From: Armigeres subalbatus
Lineage: Eukaryota > Arthropoda > Insecta > Diptera > Culicidae
Reading direction: 5' to 3'
NCBI RefSeq assembly: GCF_024139115.2
Contig: NC_085139.1
Location: 105,067,935 to 105,131,934, forward strand
Length of the DNA stretch: 64,000 bases
Below the pieces are notes generated by a model. The model was given only the letters and a program-made list of their open reading frames with translations, was not told where the DNA came from and made no database searches. The position numbers and the translations under genes were made by a program. Below are positions 32,836-44,139 of the stretch, in pieces (position 1 is the first letter of the stretch; each line of letters starts with the position of its first letter).

Positions 32836-33793
32836 ATCAAGAAACGGTACACCATAAAATTGTTGATACAGTCAATCCTCCATGAGTCGATAATAAAGGG
32901 ACCATCGGCTCAAGGAAATATCGAGAAGTGGGATATAAATCCTTAAAAAGCTTCCCGAGCAACAAAAGTCAGCCAAAAATGGTTGCAGCAACTTGTTTGT
33001 GACCAAATCTGGTCACAGATGAATTGCAGTAATCTATGTGAAACATGTGCTGCTAGGGTTTTTCAAGGGACCATCACAGAAACCCATAACATATTTTATA
33101 ATATGGCATAACTTGCTTCCATGGCTCGATATCGAGTCATAGAACATCGTCTCTTGAAGGGTTCACTGTATATCACTCTGAAGATTATTCACTTCAACGC
33201 CTTATCATTTTCATTTCCTATAATTCACCCTTCTTTGAAACGCGAGCAGTTCTTTGTTTATTTCAATAGAATTTTGTACTGACCATTTCTTGAAAGCCTT
33301 GATAGCAAAACTTTTATTCACTTTTTCTGTAATTTACCCTTCTTAATTGCATATGAATTGTTGCAAACGGCAATTAATTTGGAATCGTATATAAATTATG
33401 CCAAATGGCCTTTATGCCAAACGGCCCTCAATTTGACACCGCATACAAATTATGCCAAATAGTCGTTATGCCAAACGGCCCTTATGCCAAATGGCCATTA
33501 TGCCAAATGGCCTTCAATTTGACACCGCATACATATTATGCCAAATGGTCATTATGCCAAACGGCCCTTATGCCAAATGGCCATTATGCCAAACGGCGTT
33601 ATGCCAAACGGCATTATGCCATATGGCATTATGCCAAACGGGGTACCGCCCATTTTACCTTTCCAAGGCTGGACTGATTCGTATTTGTGAAATGAATTAA
33701 AAAATTGAAACTATTTTTTTTTCGATTTTGTCACATTTCCTATTTTATCACCCCAAAATTTACCATGGGGGTGATGAAATCGGTATATTACTG

Positions 33794-34163
33794 TATTCTA
33801 ATATTTTTCACTGAAATAGCACACTATTTTGCAAAAGCTTAGTGGCAGTCTTATACTTTAAAGTAGTTTATATTTTAGACTAATTAAAAAAAGGAGAAAA
33901 TATGTTTTGTATCTGAAAAAAGCATTGTTGACGTAAACACAGAAATTGCATAGGAAAGAGCTAAAAAACATTTTATTTTTAAAAATTCAAACACAGAGTT
34001 TTTGATATAGTTTTTTTGTGTAACGACTTGCAAATATTTTTTGGCTTCAGCCACTCACGATTTTGAGACAAAATGTGGGTTAATAACCAAGAACACGTAG
34101 TGGCGCATTTTACCCAGCCGGCGCATTTCATACATATCTCCCCTTCCTGTTTACCTTCTGTGG
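33794..34163. other. intron sequence, no gene
   Basis: AT-rich intron of the DCAF15-like gene; nothing recognised. Confidence 0.4.
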
Positions 34164-34392
34164 GTCTGTCTCAATTGGATAATTAAACTGAAATTAAACT
34201 TAAAAGTGACATTTCAATAATTATAGAATAACCCTGCTCGCAGAGCAAGATTACTTTTGACAGATATCGAATCATTTTCCATCGATGTCCTATTGGAATT
34301 GCTGGGTAGCACCAGCCAATCTTATAACGGGGTGATTTTTTAATTTTCGAACTGTCACTTTTAAGTTTAATTCTCCAAATGAGACAGATCCT
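34164..34392. mobile_element. MITE with inverted ends around CTGTCTCA
   Basis: The left end gtctgtctcaattggataat and the inverted right end share ctgtctca, ttgga and aattaaact, followed by a common ttaaaagtgac. About 229 bp, boundaries approximate. Confidence 0.55.
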
Positions 34393-34435
34393 GTATGTGC
34401 CTACCACACTAACGAACTTTCTCGCTTCTTTCGCT

Positions 34436-34677
34436 ATTGAGATTCTCACGTCCGAATGTGTGAGTGGCGATAAAAGGAAAACAAACACTCCTAGATGGTG
34501 CAACTCAGCAAAGATTGGGTAAAAATGAGTATATTTCCATATATTTTTTGACTCTTTTGATATCATTGTGATGACCCGATCATTTTTGAGGTTATGAGCA
34601 GAAGGAAAACAAACATGTTTTTACACATGACGAATTGCACATTAGTGTACGAGCGCTAAACGACACTCATCTCTATA
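34436..34677. repeat. 242-bp dispersed direct repeat, copy 1
   Basis: About 90% identical, with no large gaps, to 38939-39180. Both start attgagattctca and end cactcatctctata. It includes two copies of aaggaaaacaaaca. No coding. Confidence 0.85.
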
Positions 34678-35691
34678 CTATCACAGTTGCACATGAGCTG
34701 TCAAATTGACAACCAGGGGTTCACAAGCGGTTTCGCAACACCCGTAGTCCGTGGGTTATTAAGCACGAAATTTATATATAAAAAAATCATTCACAAGGAG
34801 ATTATTAGCTTTAAACTAAATTTATGAATCCAATTTACGGTGCAAATTATGGAGTAATAAGTAGAAGTTTATACGAGTATTCCAGTGTTACCCGAGGTTT
34901 ACCTGTGAATAGTTGCTGAAGCTCATCCAGTTTACTACACCCAGGTTTTTTTTACGCGGTTGGAGTTCATTAATTTCTCGGTTAAGCTGAACTTCAACAG
35001 CTTTTTAAATATGAATTTTCTTTGATTATTTGCGATTTTTTTCGAGGGGTTAACTCATTGTTTCATTGACGCTGAAGGTCTCAAACGACTAAAACCAAAC
35101 CGAGTAAAAAACCTGGGTGTATTGTGCAACAAAATACAAACTCTGCTGCTGCAAACGCGGTGTTAAAGAAACAACCCTAAACAACTCTTCGTCCAAAGCT
35201 ATGAGCATGATAACGATGACAACAAATGCTTCACGGTTGAGATCAACAATACCGAGGAAAACATAACTGCAACGGCTCAAGAAGTGACCATGTATGAAAA
35301 AACTCAATCTCTCAGCGAATTGTCCTCGTCGGGTTGGAGTAGGCAAACGAATAGCAATTAATAGATAAAATTAAAGGTGTGCTGGTACTGTGTTTCAATG
35401 TCCTGATGCTATGGCCTAGGTGAAGAGCAAGAATTGGGTCCGGACATCTCAAGCTGTTTCTTGGCGTACAGAAGGAAATATGGCATCTTTTGCATTGAAC
35501 GTACAAGCTTCATTCCATCGAACAGAGCAACACAGTTCCGTGAATTTGATCCTATTCTATCCTGCTTTGAAGCTCGTCAAAAGTTTCATTCCATTGGGTG
35601 TTGCTCATCATATCCTGCTGAGTTCTGCAACTATTTCACGGTGAAGTACAAAATGGACACATTAAATTGTTGAGCATGTTCCATTTTTTTT
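34678..35691. other. intron sequence, no gene
   Basis: Non-coding DNA. Repeated phrases around 35500-35640 (fragments of cattccatcg/cattccattggg) suggest a decayed repeat, but no clear termini were found. Confidence 0.35.
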
Positions 35692-36214
35692 TGCCTTTCT
35701 CGTATACTAAGTATACGTAAAGGCTATAATTTCACTACAAAACCAAACTTTTGATAGAAGGCTCGGAGACCCATAGTGTTATATACCAATCGACTCAGCT
35801 CGACAATTTGAGGTGATGTCTGTTTGTGTGTATGTATGTATGTGTGTGTGTGTGTATGTGTGTATGTGTACAAAATTTGTAGACACACTTTTTGGAACTT
35901 AGCATTACCCGATTTACTCGCAACAAGTTGCATTCGACGGGGAATGCGGTCCCATTGTTTGCTATTGAAAATTGGCCTGATCGGACATTGCATTTCGGAA
36001 TTATTGAAAAATCATTGTTTTTCCCAAGGGTCCCCCCTTGGAAAAAAAATTTCAAAATCGAAAAAAAAAAATTTTCAAAAATGGTGGAAATGCATAGTAA
36101 TTAATGCAAAAACATGCAAAATGATAGAAAATATGCGATCTATCCCCCTAAAGTGCTTTTTTGACCTTTCCTATGTGATTTTTTCAGTACATTTTACGAT
36201 GCACGAGAAAGGCA
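35692..36214. mobile_element. TIR element with TGCCTTTCTCG ends
   Basis: The ends tgcctttctcg (35692-35702) and cgagaaaggca (36204-36214) are perfect inverses. The interior holds the block gacccatagtgttatatacc and a (TG)n tract. The related phrase ataacactatgggtc also occurs at 23900. Non-coding, 523 bp. Confidence 0.6.
35822..35872. repeat. TG/TATG microsatellite
   Basis: Alternating tgtg and tatg units over about 50 bp inside the TIR element. Confidence 0.85.
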
Positions 36215-36427
36215 TCATCGCCGCTAGGTGGATTAATCTGGGTTTTTACTATATTTTCGATCCATCATATAAGTTTCAAAACTAAATACGCACAGGGCAT
36301 CGTTTGCTGCTGTTGCCGCGGATATTGGGGGAGTCCCAGGTATCCGGTTACCGCTTTAGTTCGCAACGATGATTCTTCTCGATCTTCTATTCCCTGAGTA
36401 GTTAATGCGAATAAGGGCTGTAACAGG

Positions 36428-36444
36428 CCCCACGTTGGGCGCCA
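36428..36444 (-). promoter_or_regulatory. LTR-element primer-binding site, copy 1
   Basis: Minus strand tggcgcccaacgtgggg, one base from the LTR end at 36446. Confidence 0.65.
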
Positions 36445-36445
36445 G

Positions 36446-37433
36446 TGTAACAAGTTTTATTTTATACAAACATAAAGGTACGCAATCAACAAGAAACTAA
36501 TAACAAATTAAAATAATGCACGTTCTCTCTTGGTGCCATGAGAGACGGCTAGGTGATGCCCATTACGGGATATGACGAGGTTTCATATGAGATTTCGGTC
36601 CATCGGTCAAATCCCGCGAATACATTTTTATTGCGTATTGCGCATTTTATCTACAGCAAACAGTTTGCTGTTTTTATAGCTGACCTTTTGTGTAGCAGTC
36701 TTATCCTATTTGGGCACCTCGAATCAATTAATGCCATTTGGCATCAACGATTCGATGTCTATGTCTGGAACGAACTTGGGAAAAACCACTTCTAACCATT
36801 TTATTGCCTACTTTCAGGCTTTCTTATTGAGTCCAGACACAGAATCAACAAATAAAACAGATTGTTAAGAAAATTATTTTGAGCTTTTTAGTGGAATGTC
36901 TTCACTTGAGACACTGAAGACGGCCTTACTGTTGGGGTCGAAATACGTATCTGTCAAGATACAATTAAGTGGTGGAATTCAATGGGATTGTACAAACTCG
37001 TCTTATGACAAGAGAGAAAATAAAACAGATACAATTGGCACTTTGATGTTGTATAAAGAAGAAGAAGCGGAAAGATGATAATCGAAAAAATCTCCACCGG
37101 AAACCATACGAAGAAGTTTTTAAAACTCTTCTAAAAAATTCTAGAAGCATAGTGATATCACAAAATAGAATTTGAAATCGAAAAAATGCGTTTATTATTC
37201 AGAAGAAGGAAAGTCCAACCCTGTACTGCTAACCGTTTTAAATTAAATTACTCCTAGAGTTTTTGAGAAGAGTTTTAAAAAACTTCCCGTATGCTTCCCA
37301 GTGCAATATATTTCAAATATCATCCTTCGACTACTTCTTCTTCATGCAACTTTTATTCGCCAATATAGCACAAACGATACAGACTCGATCGAATATTTAC
37401 AACTATTCCAACAAAATAAAACCAACCCTAACA
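36446..37433 (-). repeat. LTR, left copy, carrying a 0.5-kb insertion
   Basis: Matches 38177-38649 over 36446-36859 and 37362-37433. About 500 bp (36860-37361) is extra and contains aaatacgtatctgtcaag and repeated ttttaaaaac-type stretches. Clearly older and more diverged than the BEL LTRs. Confidence 0.75.
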
Positions 37434-38158
37434 CAACCTTATCCAACAGCACAGATTTTTACATGAATCGGAGAGCCGATTCATGAAAAAATCTTAAGTC
37501 AGCTAGTGACGAAAAATCTGACTAGAGGACTAGCAGACTAGATACTTAACCTAGGCCACAAATCTCAAAAAACTAAATCTATTCTAAACCTCAATAACGG
37601 TAGCGTTTCCTACCAAAAGTTGTTTGAACGTCAACGAGTCTTGGCAAATTGTCCTATAATTAGATTCTTTGCTACAATAACAAACTCGGTTGATCCTACA
37701 TGGAAATGGATTACACAGAAAAAATAAAGAACCTAAACAAAGTTTAAAGACCTCATCTTTGAGTACGAAGTTCAAATTTTTAACCCAATATTAGGTAGTT
37801 CTCTCTCTCTCACTCCCTCTCATGAATGATATTATAAACAAAGAGAGCTGCATCGACCCAACGTGTGTTGTTCCGTGGAAGAAGTCAAATTTGAGTTGTT
37901 TTCACCATAGTCTCGAGTGAGTGAAAAAAACATAAATTTGAGTTGGTGAAAGTTCATAGTGGGTGAAAATTCAACACGGGAGTAAAGGCAAAGGACTCAC
38001 CGGATTTTTTCGCATTTTACTTATTTTTGGCTTCTTCCACGCAAGGGCGGATTTGAGTGAAAGGAACCGTAAAGTGAGTTGTTTCGCGGTTCCGTGTACA
38101 AATGATTCTCACGAAAAATCAGATGAATCACACACACACACAATCAAATCGATACTTG

Positions 38159-38175
38159 CCCCACGTTGGGCGCCA
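38159..38175 (-). promoter_or_regulatory. LTR-element primer-binding site, copy 2
   Basis: Minus strand tggcgcccaacgtgggg, adjacent to the LTR end at 38177. Confidence 0.65.
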
Positions 38176-38176
38176 G

Positions 38177-38649
38177 TGTAACAAATTTATTTTCTACAAA
38201 CATGAAACAATAAACAAATTAAAATAATGCACGTTCTATCTTGGTGCCTCGTGAGACACGGCTAGGTTATGCCCATTACAGGATATGACGAGGTTTCATA
38301 TAAGATTTCGGTTCATTGGTCAAATCCCACAAATACATTTTCATTGCGTATTGCGCATTTTGTCTACAGCTATTAGTTTGCTGTTTTTATAGCTGACCTT
38401 TTGTGTAGCAGTCTTATCCTATTTGGGCACCCCGAATCAATTAATGCCATTTGGCATCAACGATTCGATGTCTGTGTCTGGAACGAACTTGGGACAAATC
38501 ACAATTAAACATTTTATTGCCTACTTTCAGGCTTTCCTCTTGGGTCCAGACACAGAATCAACAAATAAAACATACATAATATAGCACAAACGATACTGAC
38601 TCGATCGAATATTTCCAACTATTCAAACAAAATAAAACCAATCGTAACA
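38177..38649 (-). repeat. LTR, right copy (473 bp)
   Basis: TG...CA-bounded: tgtaac on the left and cgtaaca on the right (plus-strand view). It contains tttggcatcaacgattcgat shared with the left copy. Confidence 0.75.
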
Positions 38650-38938
38650 GGGCGTCCATGTTAAGTTTTGCTGTACCTGTTATGAACAACTTGTCCATCC
38701 CATTCCATATTTTTGTAGTGCTAGCTTTCAAAGAAAAAGGGCACCATTAACAGAGCATTGCATCTGATCAAATTATTCGTAGTACTAATTGACACCCCCA
38801 GCTGGGGGCTACCCCGTTTGGCATAAAGTCGTTTGGAATAATGTTTATTTGGCATAATGTTCGTTTGGCATAACCCAATGAAAATGATCTTATTTTTAAA
38901 AATCATATTCTTTGCACAATTTAAAGTTGGACTTCAAC
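38650..38938. repeat. single arm of a GGCATAA-type foldback element
   Basis: 38811-38875 begins taccccgtttggcataaagt, the same terminus as the element at 31985, followed by diverged tttggcataa units. No opposite arm was found, so it is a truncated copy. Confidence 0.55.
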
Positions 38939-39180
38939 ATTGAGATTCTCATGTCCGAATGTGTGAGTGGTGATAAAAGGAAAACAAACAATCCTACATG
39001 GTGCTACTTAGCAAAGCTTGGGTTAAAATGAGTATATTTCCATATATTATTTGACTCCTTTTCAATCATTGTGATGACTCGATCAATTTTGAGGTTATGA
39101 GCAGAAGGAAAACAAACATGTATTTACACATGCCGAATTGCACATCAGTGTGCGAGCGCTAAACGTCACTCATCTCTATA
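38939..39180. repeat. 242-bp dispersed direct repeat, copy 2
   Basis: Partner of 34436-34677, in the same orientation and 4.5 kb away. It lies between the single GGCATAA arm and the 52-bp array. Confidence 0.85.
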
Positions 39181-39184
39181 GACT

Positions 39185-39530
39185 TTCGAGCAATCGCGTA
39201 ATATTAAAGAAGGAATGACCTCCCTTTTTGCATTGCACCGAGCAAATGTGGACTTTAAAAGAAGGCATCATCAACTCTTTTGCATTATCCTGAGCAATCG
39301 CGAATATTAAAAGAAGGAATGATCTACCCTTTTGCATTACATCAAGTAAACGTGTGCTTTAAAAGAAGGCATCATCAACTCTTTTTTATTATCCCGAGCA
39401 ATCGCGTAATATAAAAGAAGGAATGATCTCCCCTTTCGCATTGCACCGAACAAACGCGTGATTTAAAAGAAAGGTCACTTTACTTATTTCGCCTTATCTC
39501 GAGCAACCGTTTGATTTAAAAAAGAATTTA
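39185..39530. repeat. tandem array of the 52-bp unit, third locus
   Basis: About six copies of cgagcaatcgcg...attaaaagaagg, with cgagca motifs at about 39187, 39238, 39290, 39342 and 39394. The 52-bp spacing and the aaaagaagg core match 24960-25620. Confidence 0.78.
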
Positions 39531-39544
39531 TTATTTATTCAGAC

Positions 39545-42420
39545 TAAGGCCGAAGTGGCCTGTGCGGTATACAAGAGTCTTCTCCATTCGGCTCGGTCCA
39601 TGGCTACACGTCGCCAACCACGCAGTCTACGGAGGGTCATCTTCCACCTGATCGATCCACCTTGCCCGCTGCGCACTTCGCCTTCTTGTGCCCGTCGGAT
39701 CGTTGTCGAGAACCATTTTAACCGGGTTATTGTCTGACATTCTGGCTACGTGCCCGGCCCATCGCAGTCGTCCGATTTTCGCGGTGTGAACGATGGATGG
39801 TTCTCCCAACAGCTGATGCAACTCGTGGTTCATTCGCCTCCTCCACGTACCGTCCGCCATGTGCACTAGAGTGATTCAAATTTTGACTTTTTCGCTCCTC
39901 TATGCTTAAACGATGACATTTGTTGTTTTATTATCCTCTTAAATTTTTAGCTAATTTGGATGTAACTAGACTGAGCACGCCCAGTTTGAAGTTTGTATGA
40001 AAATTACTATGAAAACAGTCACTTTTGTGGAAAACCGTTCCCCAGCGCTTCTCGTTACGCTCTAAAAATGTATGAGTACATTGGCAACATATATAATTTA
40101 ACGAGGAAATAGGTCGTCTTTGTTGCGAAATGATTTGATGCTTGCAAGAAAAGTTATTAAGGAAATACTGAATCGTGGGAAATTCCATTTAACACGAAAA
40201 AGAATAACATCAATATCAATAATGAGCATTTTTGTTTTCTTTATAACATTGCTTACAAAAGTCAGATCGCTTCGCAACAACAACTGTCCTCTAGCTTAGG
40301 AAGCCCAAGTACACAAATTCTTCTACCACCTTGATTTCGTCACCACCGATGTCAACTCGCGGTGGGTGGCTCACATTGTCTTCTCTTGAACCTCTTCCTA
40401 TCATGTACTTCGTCTTCGACGTGTTGATGACTAGTCCGATCCGCTTAGCTTCCCTCTTCAGTCTGATGTAGGCTTCCTCCATCTTCTCAAAGTTACGTGC
40501 CATAATATCTATGTCGTCGGCGAAGCCAAATAGCTGGATGGACTTATTGAAAATTGTACCACTCGTGTTAATCCCTGCTCTTCGTATTACCCCTTCCAAA
40601 GCGATGTTGAATAGCAGACACGAAAGACTATCACCTTGCCTCTGCGGGTTTCGAAGGGACTCGAGAATGCCCCTGAAACTCGAACTACGCACATCACCCG
40701 ATCCATCGTCGCTTTGATCAACCGTATCAGTTTATCCGGAAATCCGTGTTCGTGCATTAGCTGCCATAGCTGATCCCGATCGATTGTATCATATGCGGCT
40801 TTGAAGTCGATGAATAGATGATGTGTGGATACGTTGTATTCGCGGCATTTCTGCGGTACTTGGCGAATAACGAACACCTGGTCCGTGGTGGAGCGTTCGC
40901 CCATAAAACCCGCCTGGTACTGCCCCACGAACTCCCTTGCAATTGGCGCTAGTCGACGGCATAAAATTTGGGAAAGTACCTTGTAGGCGGCGTTCAGCAA
41001 TGTGATTGCGCGGTAGTTGCTACAATCTAGCTTATCGCCCTTTTTGTAGATGGGACACACGACACCTTCCATCCACTCCTGCGGCAAAACTTCCTCCTCC
41101 CAAATCTTAGTAATGACCCAGTGCAGCGCTCTAGCCAGTGCTTCACCACCGTGTTTAAATAGCTCTCCTGGTAGTTGGTCAACCCCAGGGGCTTTGTTGT
41201 TCTTCAACCGGCCAATATCCTCCTGGATTTCCTGGAGGTCCGGAGCCGGTAAAATTATGTCCTATGCGCACTCTCCCAGGTCCATCGCCATACCGCCATC
41301 TTCGTATGCCACATCGCCATTCAGCTGTTCTTCGTAGTGCTGCCGCCACCTTTGGATCACCTCACGCTCGGGTCCCGTTATGTCCTTACACATATCAGGC
41401 TGTTGCACGTGGCCCTTACGTGAACCGTTAAACTTCTAATAGAACTTTCGTGTGTTATTAGCGCGGTGCAGTTGCTCCGTCTTTTCACGGTCTCGATCTT
41501 CCTGCTGGCGCTTTTTCCTCCGGAAAATCGAGTTTTGTCTGTTCCGCGCCCGTTTATATCGTGCCTCGTTCGCCCTCATGCGGTGTTGCAGCAATCTCGC
41601 CCATGCTGCATTCTTCTCTTCCACTAACTGCTCACATTCGCCGTTATACCAGTCGTTTCTCTGATCCGGGGGCACCGTGCCAAGTGCAGCGGTTGCGGTG
41701 CTACCAATGGCGGATCGAATATCTCTCCAGCCATCTTCAAGACGCTGCGCCTAGCTGCTCTTCCGTTGGGAGTGCCACTTCCAGCTGCTGCGCGTATTCT
41801 TGGGCTAGTCTAACGTCTTGAAGCCGCCCAATGTTAAGTCGCGGCATCCGACTTCGACGCGTGTTGTACACCGTGGAGAGTTTTGAGCGCAGGCATACTG
41901 AAACGAGGTAGTGGTCGGATTCAATATTCGCACTGCGGTAAGTGCGGACGTCCGTGATGTCGGAAAGAATTTACCGTCGATTAGAACGTGGTCGATTTGG
42001 TTTTTCGTTACTTGGTTAGGTGATCTCCATGTGGCCTTGTGGATATTTTTGCGGGGAAAGAAGGTGCTTCGGACTACCATTCCGCGGGAGGCTGCGAAGT
42101 TTATGCATCGTTGGCCGTTGTCATTCGATACGATGTGCAGGTCTTTAGGTCTTTGCCGATTATATCGAGTCGCATTATCTCTTATTTTGTTCGTAATTAT
42201 TGGTTTTCCAGGCGGTTTATTGGGCCTGCGCAAACCTCCTGTCTCGTCGGAGGGCCGTCGTGTCAGGGATGTTTAGCGTTCCACCCAACACCAAGACTTG
42301 GGCTTGCGCTTTGGTGGGGCCTACGTGCGGATACATGCAGCTTTTTATAGGAATTTAACAGGGCCCACTGTCAAACCCCACCACACCCTAGGCAAGCCCA
42401 ACAAATCGCAGATGGCCTGG
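39545..42420 (-). mobile_element. RTE-like LINE relic, minus strand, with an internal insertion
   Basis: Minus-strand order: endonuclease end (NQIDHVLIDGKFF, 41805-42233), linker (DQRNDWYNGECEQLVEEKNA, 41436-41675), RT (NNKAPGVDQLPGELFK, YKKGDKLDCSNYRAITLLN, FIDFKAAYDTIDRDQLW, catalytic FADDIDIMAR; 40291-41207) and the C-terminal tail (RLRWAGHVARMSDNNPVKMV, 39627-39866). Frames break near 40650 and elsewhere. 39870-40285 interrupts the element with unrelated AT-rich DNA. 42240-42420 appears to be further upstream LINE sequence. Inactive, inside DCAF15 intron 4. Confidence 0.78.
39870..40285. other. AT-rich insertion within the RTE-like LINE
   Basis: Separates LINE codons ending YLG (40291) from those resuming at 39866. 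No clear terminal repeats, so it could be an insertion or a replaced segment. Confidence 0.45.
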
Positions 42421-42577
42421 GAAGGGATCGTCAAGCCCTTGGGCATTGCCCCTGCTGCCCGCATTGTTATGGTAACGCATAGCCTATTTCGTTGTATACT
42501 CCCCACAATCAAATGGGTCCGCGACGTTAGGCATAGCCTTATTTATGAGATGGTCTGTTTTTTCTGACTGTTCATTT
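42421..42577. other. intron sequence, no gene
   Basis: Short, GC-moderate; perhaps the 5' end of the LINE. Confidence 0.3.
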
Positions 42578-42705
42578 TCTGCCTAAAGCCCCAAACGCAA
42601 TTAAGCGAAACGGCGACGGAAACGGAAAATTTGACAGAAAATATATGGGCTAGCTGTCAAATTTGTCGTTTCCGTCGCCGTTCCGCTGTATTGCGTAAGG
42701 GCCTT
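42578..42705. mobile_element. MITE with ACGGCGACGGAAACG inverted ends
   Basis: About 128 bp. The left end cgcaattaagcgaaacggcg continues acggaaacg..aatttgacag; the right end is its inverse with few changes. Hairpin structure, no coding. Confidence 0.7.
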
Positions 42706-42975
42706 AACTTCCTTATGCCTAACGTTCCTATGCCTAACACAGTATACCCCCAAATCCAAAATGTGTACATATGTACTTTAAAAGAAGGATTCATATGCTT
42801 CCCTTTTTTGTTGTGGGCATTATGCCAAATGATTATATCAAACGGCCTACTTCATTTGACACTATTCTGCAACAATTATGGCAAATGGCCCTTAGGCGTC
42901 CAACTCGTTAATCGTTATGTCAAATGGCATTATGCCAAATGGCCTCGTGCCAAACGGAAGTATATCATATAAGCT
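42706..42975. repeat. diverged GGCATAA-type element remnant with one 52-bp unit
   Basis: Contains the motif gtactttaaaagaaggattc (about 42774) of the 52-bp unit, then units such as attatgccaaatgg and gccaaacgg. It is a degraded relative of the foldback at 31985. Confidence 0.55.
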
Positions 42976-43875
42976 TCCCCCAACACGGTAGATCACTTTG
43001 ACGTAGTGTGTTGCGGTGTAAGATCTACCAAACAAAGCCCTAGCTTAATCCATTTTCCTAGCTAGTGCAATAAGTTGTGGTAATTAAGGATTCATCGTAT
43101 TTAGTCCCCGCTACCAACAGCAGTCTCAGAAATAAAACATAATTAATGTTACCTTGCAGACAGTTGAAAGACTCGAATTCCTCTGGTTTGAGGCTAAACT
43201 GTATGCAGTGGAAACAACTTTTCAAGCAATTAGTTAAAAACCTCGGTACCCGTCCCTAGGCTGAACTGACTGCTGGAAAAATCGAGTTAGGGGTTTAAAT
43301 ACGTACTAACTCTTCTTGAACTGGTGAACAATGGTAGTGAGAGGAACACACGGAAGTTCTTATTGCTGAACAAATTCTCTTGCTTGAAATGGTCTTGTAG
43401 ACAGAGCTAAATCCCGGGTTTTAAGAGTTTTACTGGTGATATTCTAGAAGCAAGACAAGGATGTGGCTAGGGCTCCGATGCATGGCCAAAACAGTATTAC
43501 TGTTCTGTTTTCTCAAGACAGGATTGATTTCCTATTGATAAGGGGCGCGCCTTCAATGGGATTGCTCTCTGTGAAGGGTCTAAATAGCGGGACCTTGTCA
43601 TGGTGCTCTTGAGAAAACAAAACAACAACTGTATCGAAACCGATACTGCATTGCTTATCAATAGTAATGGAGTAATTCGACATGCACTTAAACACTAAGG
43701 ATACGGGTAACGCTACAATAGATCTAATAACTGGTCGCAGTGGCACACCCGAACAGGAAAAAAAAAGCTTCCCCCAAACGATTCTTAACTGGTCGTTAAT
43801 GCGGCAAAATTAAAGCAATGATCAAAATTATAGTTTAGGTAAATCAAAATCGATAAAGTCACGCGGTGATCAAAC
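42976..43875. other. intron sequence; small hairpin at 43507-43618
   Basis: Non-coding. gttttctcaaga (43507-43518) and its inverse tcttgagaaaac (43607-43618) bound a 112-bp segment, possibly a short MITE. Nothing else. Confidence 0.4.
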
Positions 43876-44015
43876 CTAGACCAACATTTGAAAAGGACGT
43901 AACAGCCAAAATTTATTCCTTCTGATTCTTCGTGCACATATAGAGCTATGTATGTAGACGAAGACTCAGAAGAAATAAAATTTGCCTGTTACCCCCTTTT
44001 TAAATGTTGGTCTAG
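43876..44015. repeat. 140-bp near-perfect hairpin
   Basis: ctagaccaacattt...tcttcg is the inverse of cgaaga...aaatgttggtctag, with about 57-bp arms, a few mismatches and a loop of about 26 bp. Non-coding, MITE-like. Confidence 0.75.
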
Positions 44016-44139
44016 AAACCACCCTAATAAGGAGAAATTCTGCCCATGGAGGAATGATGTGATTTTTAAACCACCGGATTCTTCAAGAATGTAGACCAAA
44101 TCAAATCACCATGGTCCACAAAGAAGACGCTCTACTCAC
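44016..44139. other. end of intron 4 of the DCAF15-like gene (donor side)
   Basis: On the minus strand the intron starts with donor gtgagt at 44134-44139. Confidence 0.6.

Larger units (their letters stand above)
31985..33650. mobile_element. foldback element with GGCATAA-repeat arms
   Basis: 1,666 bp. The ends ggcggtaccccgtttggcat and their inverse are perfect. The arms (31985-32265, about 33395-33650) are tandem 15-16-bp units of the type tttggcataatggcc. Flanked by a 9-bp duplication CATTTTACC (31976-31984, 33651-33659), as in Mutator-like elements. Inside are a MITE at 32297-32504 and a short 52-bp-type array at 32705-32835. No transposase. Confidence 0.8.
31754..33793. repeat. outer inverted GATTTTGTCAC-type repeats around the GGCATAA foldback
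   Basis: Left, 31754-31840: cagtg ends then four copies of cccgattttgtcac. Right, about 33720-33793: cgattttgtcac plus the inverted gggtgatgaaatcgg and a terminal actg. This may be a CAGT-ended MITE-like element into which the foldback at 31985-33650 inserted. The right arm is weaker than the left and no clear target duplication is seen. Confidence 0.4.
36286..38649 (-). mobile_element. tandem LTR-leader-LTR-leader relic of an LTR retrotransposon
   Basis: Read on the minus strand: LTR (38649-38177), primer-binding site, 0.74 kb of leader-type sequence, second LTR (37433-36446), a second primer-binding site, then about 150 bp of leader that ends near 36286. Each LTR is followed by the tRNA-complementary tggcgcccaacgtgggg. 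No gag or pol remains. The primer site and TGTTAC...TTACA ends suit a Ty3/gypsy-like element. Confidence 0.7.

Noticed and set aside
31910..33700. Repetitive frames (units like AIMPNGPYAKWPLC) in the GGCATAA arms
   Set aside because: They are translations of the 15-16-bp tandem units on both strands, not genes.
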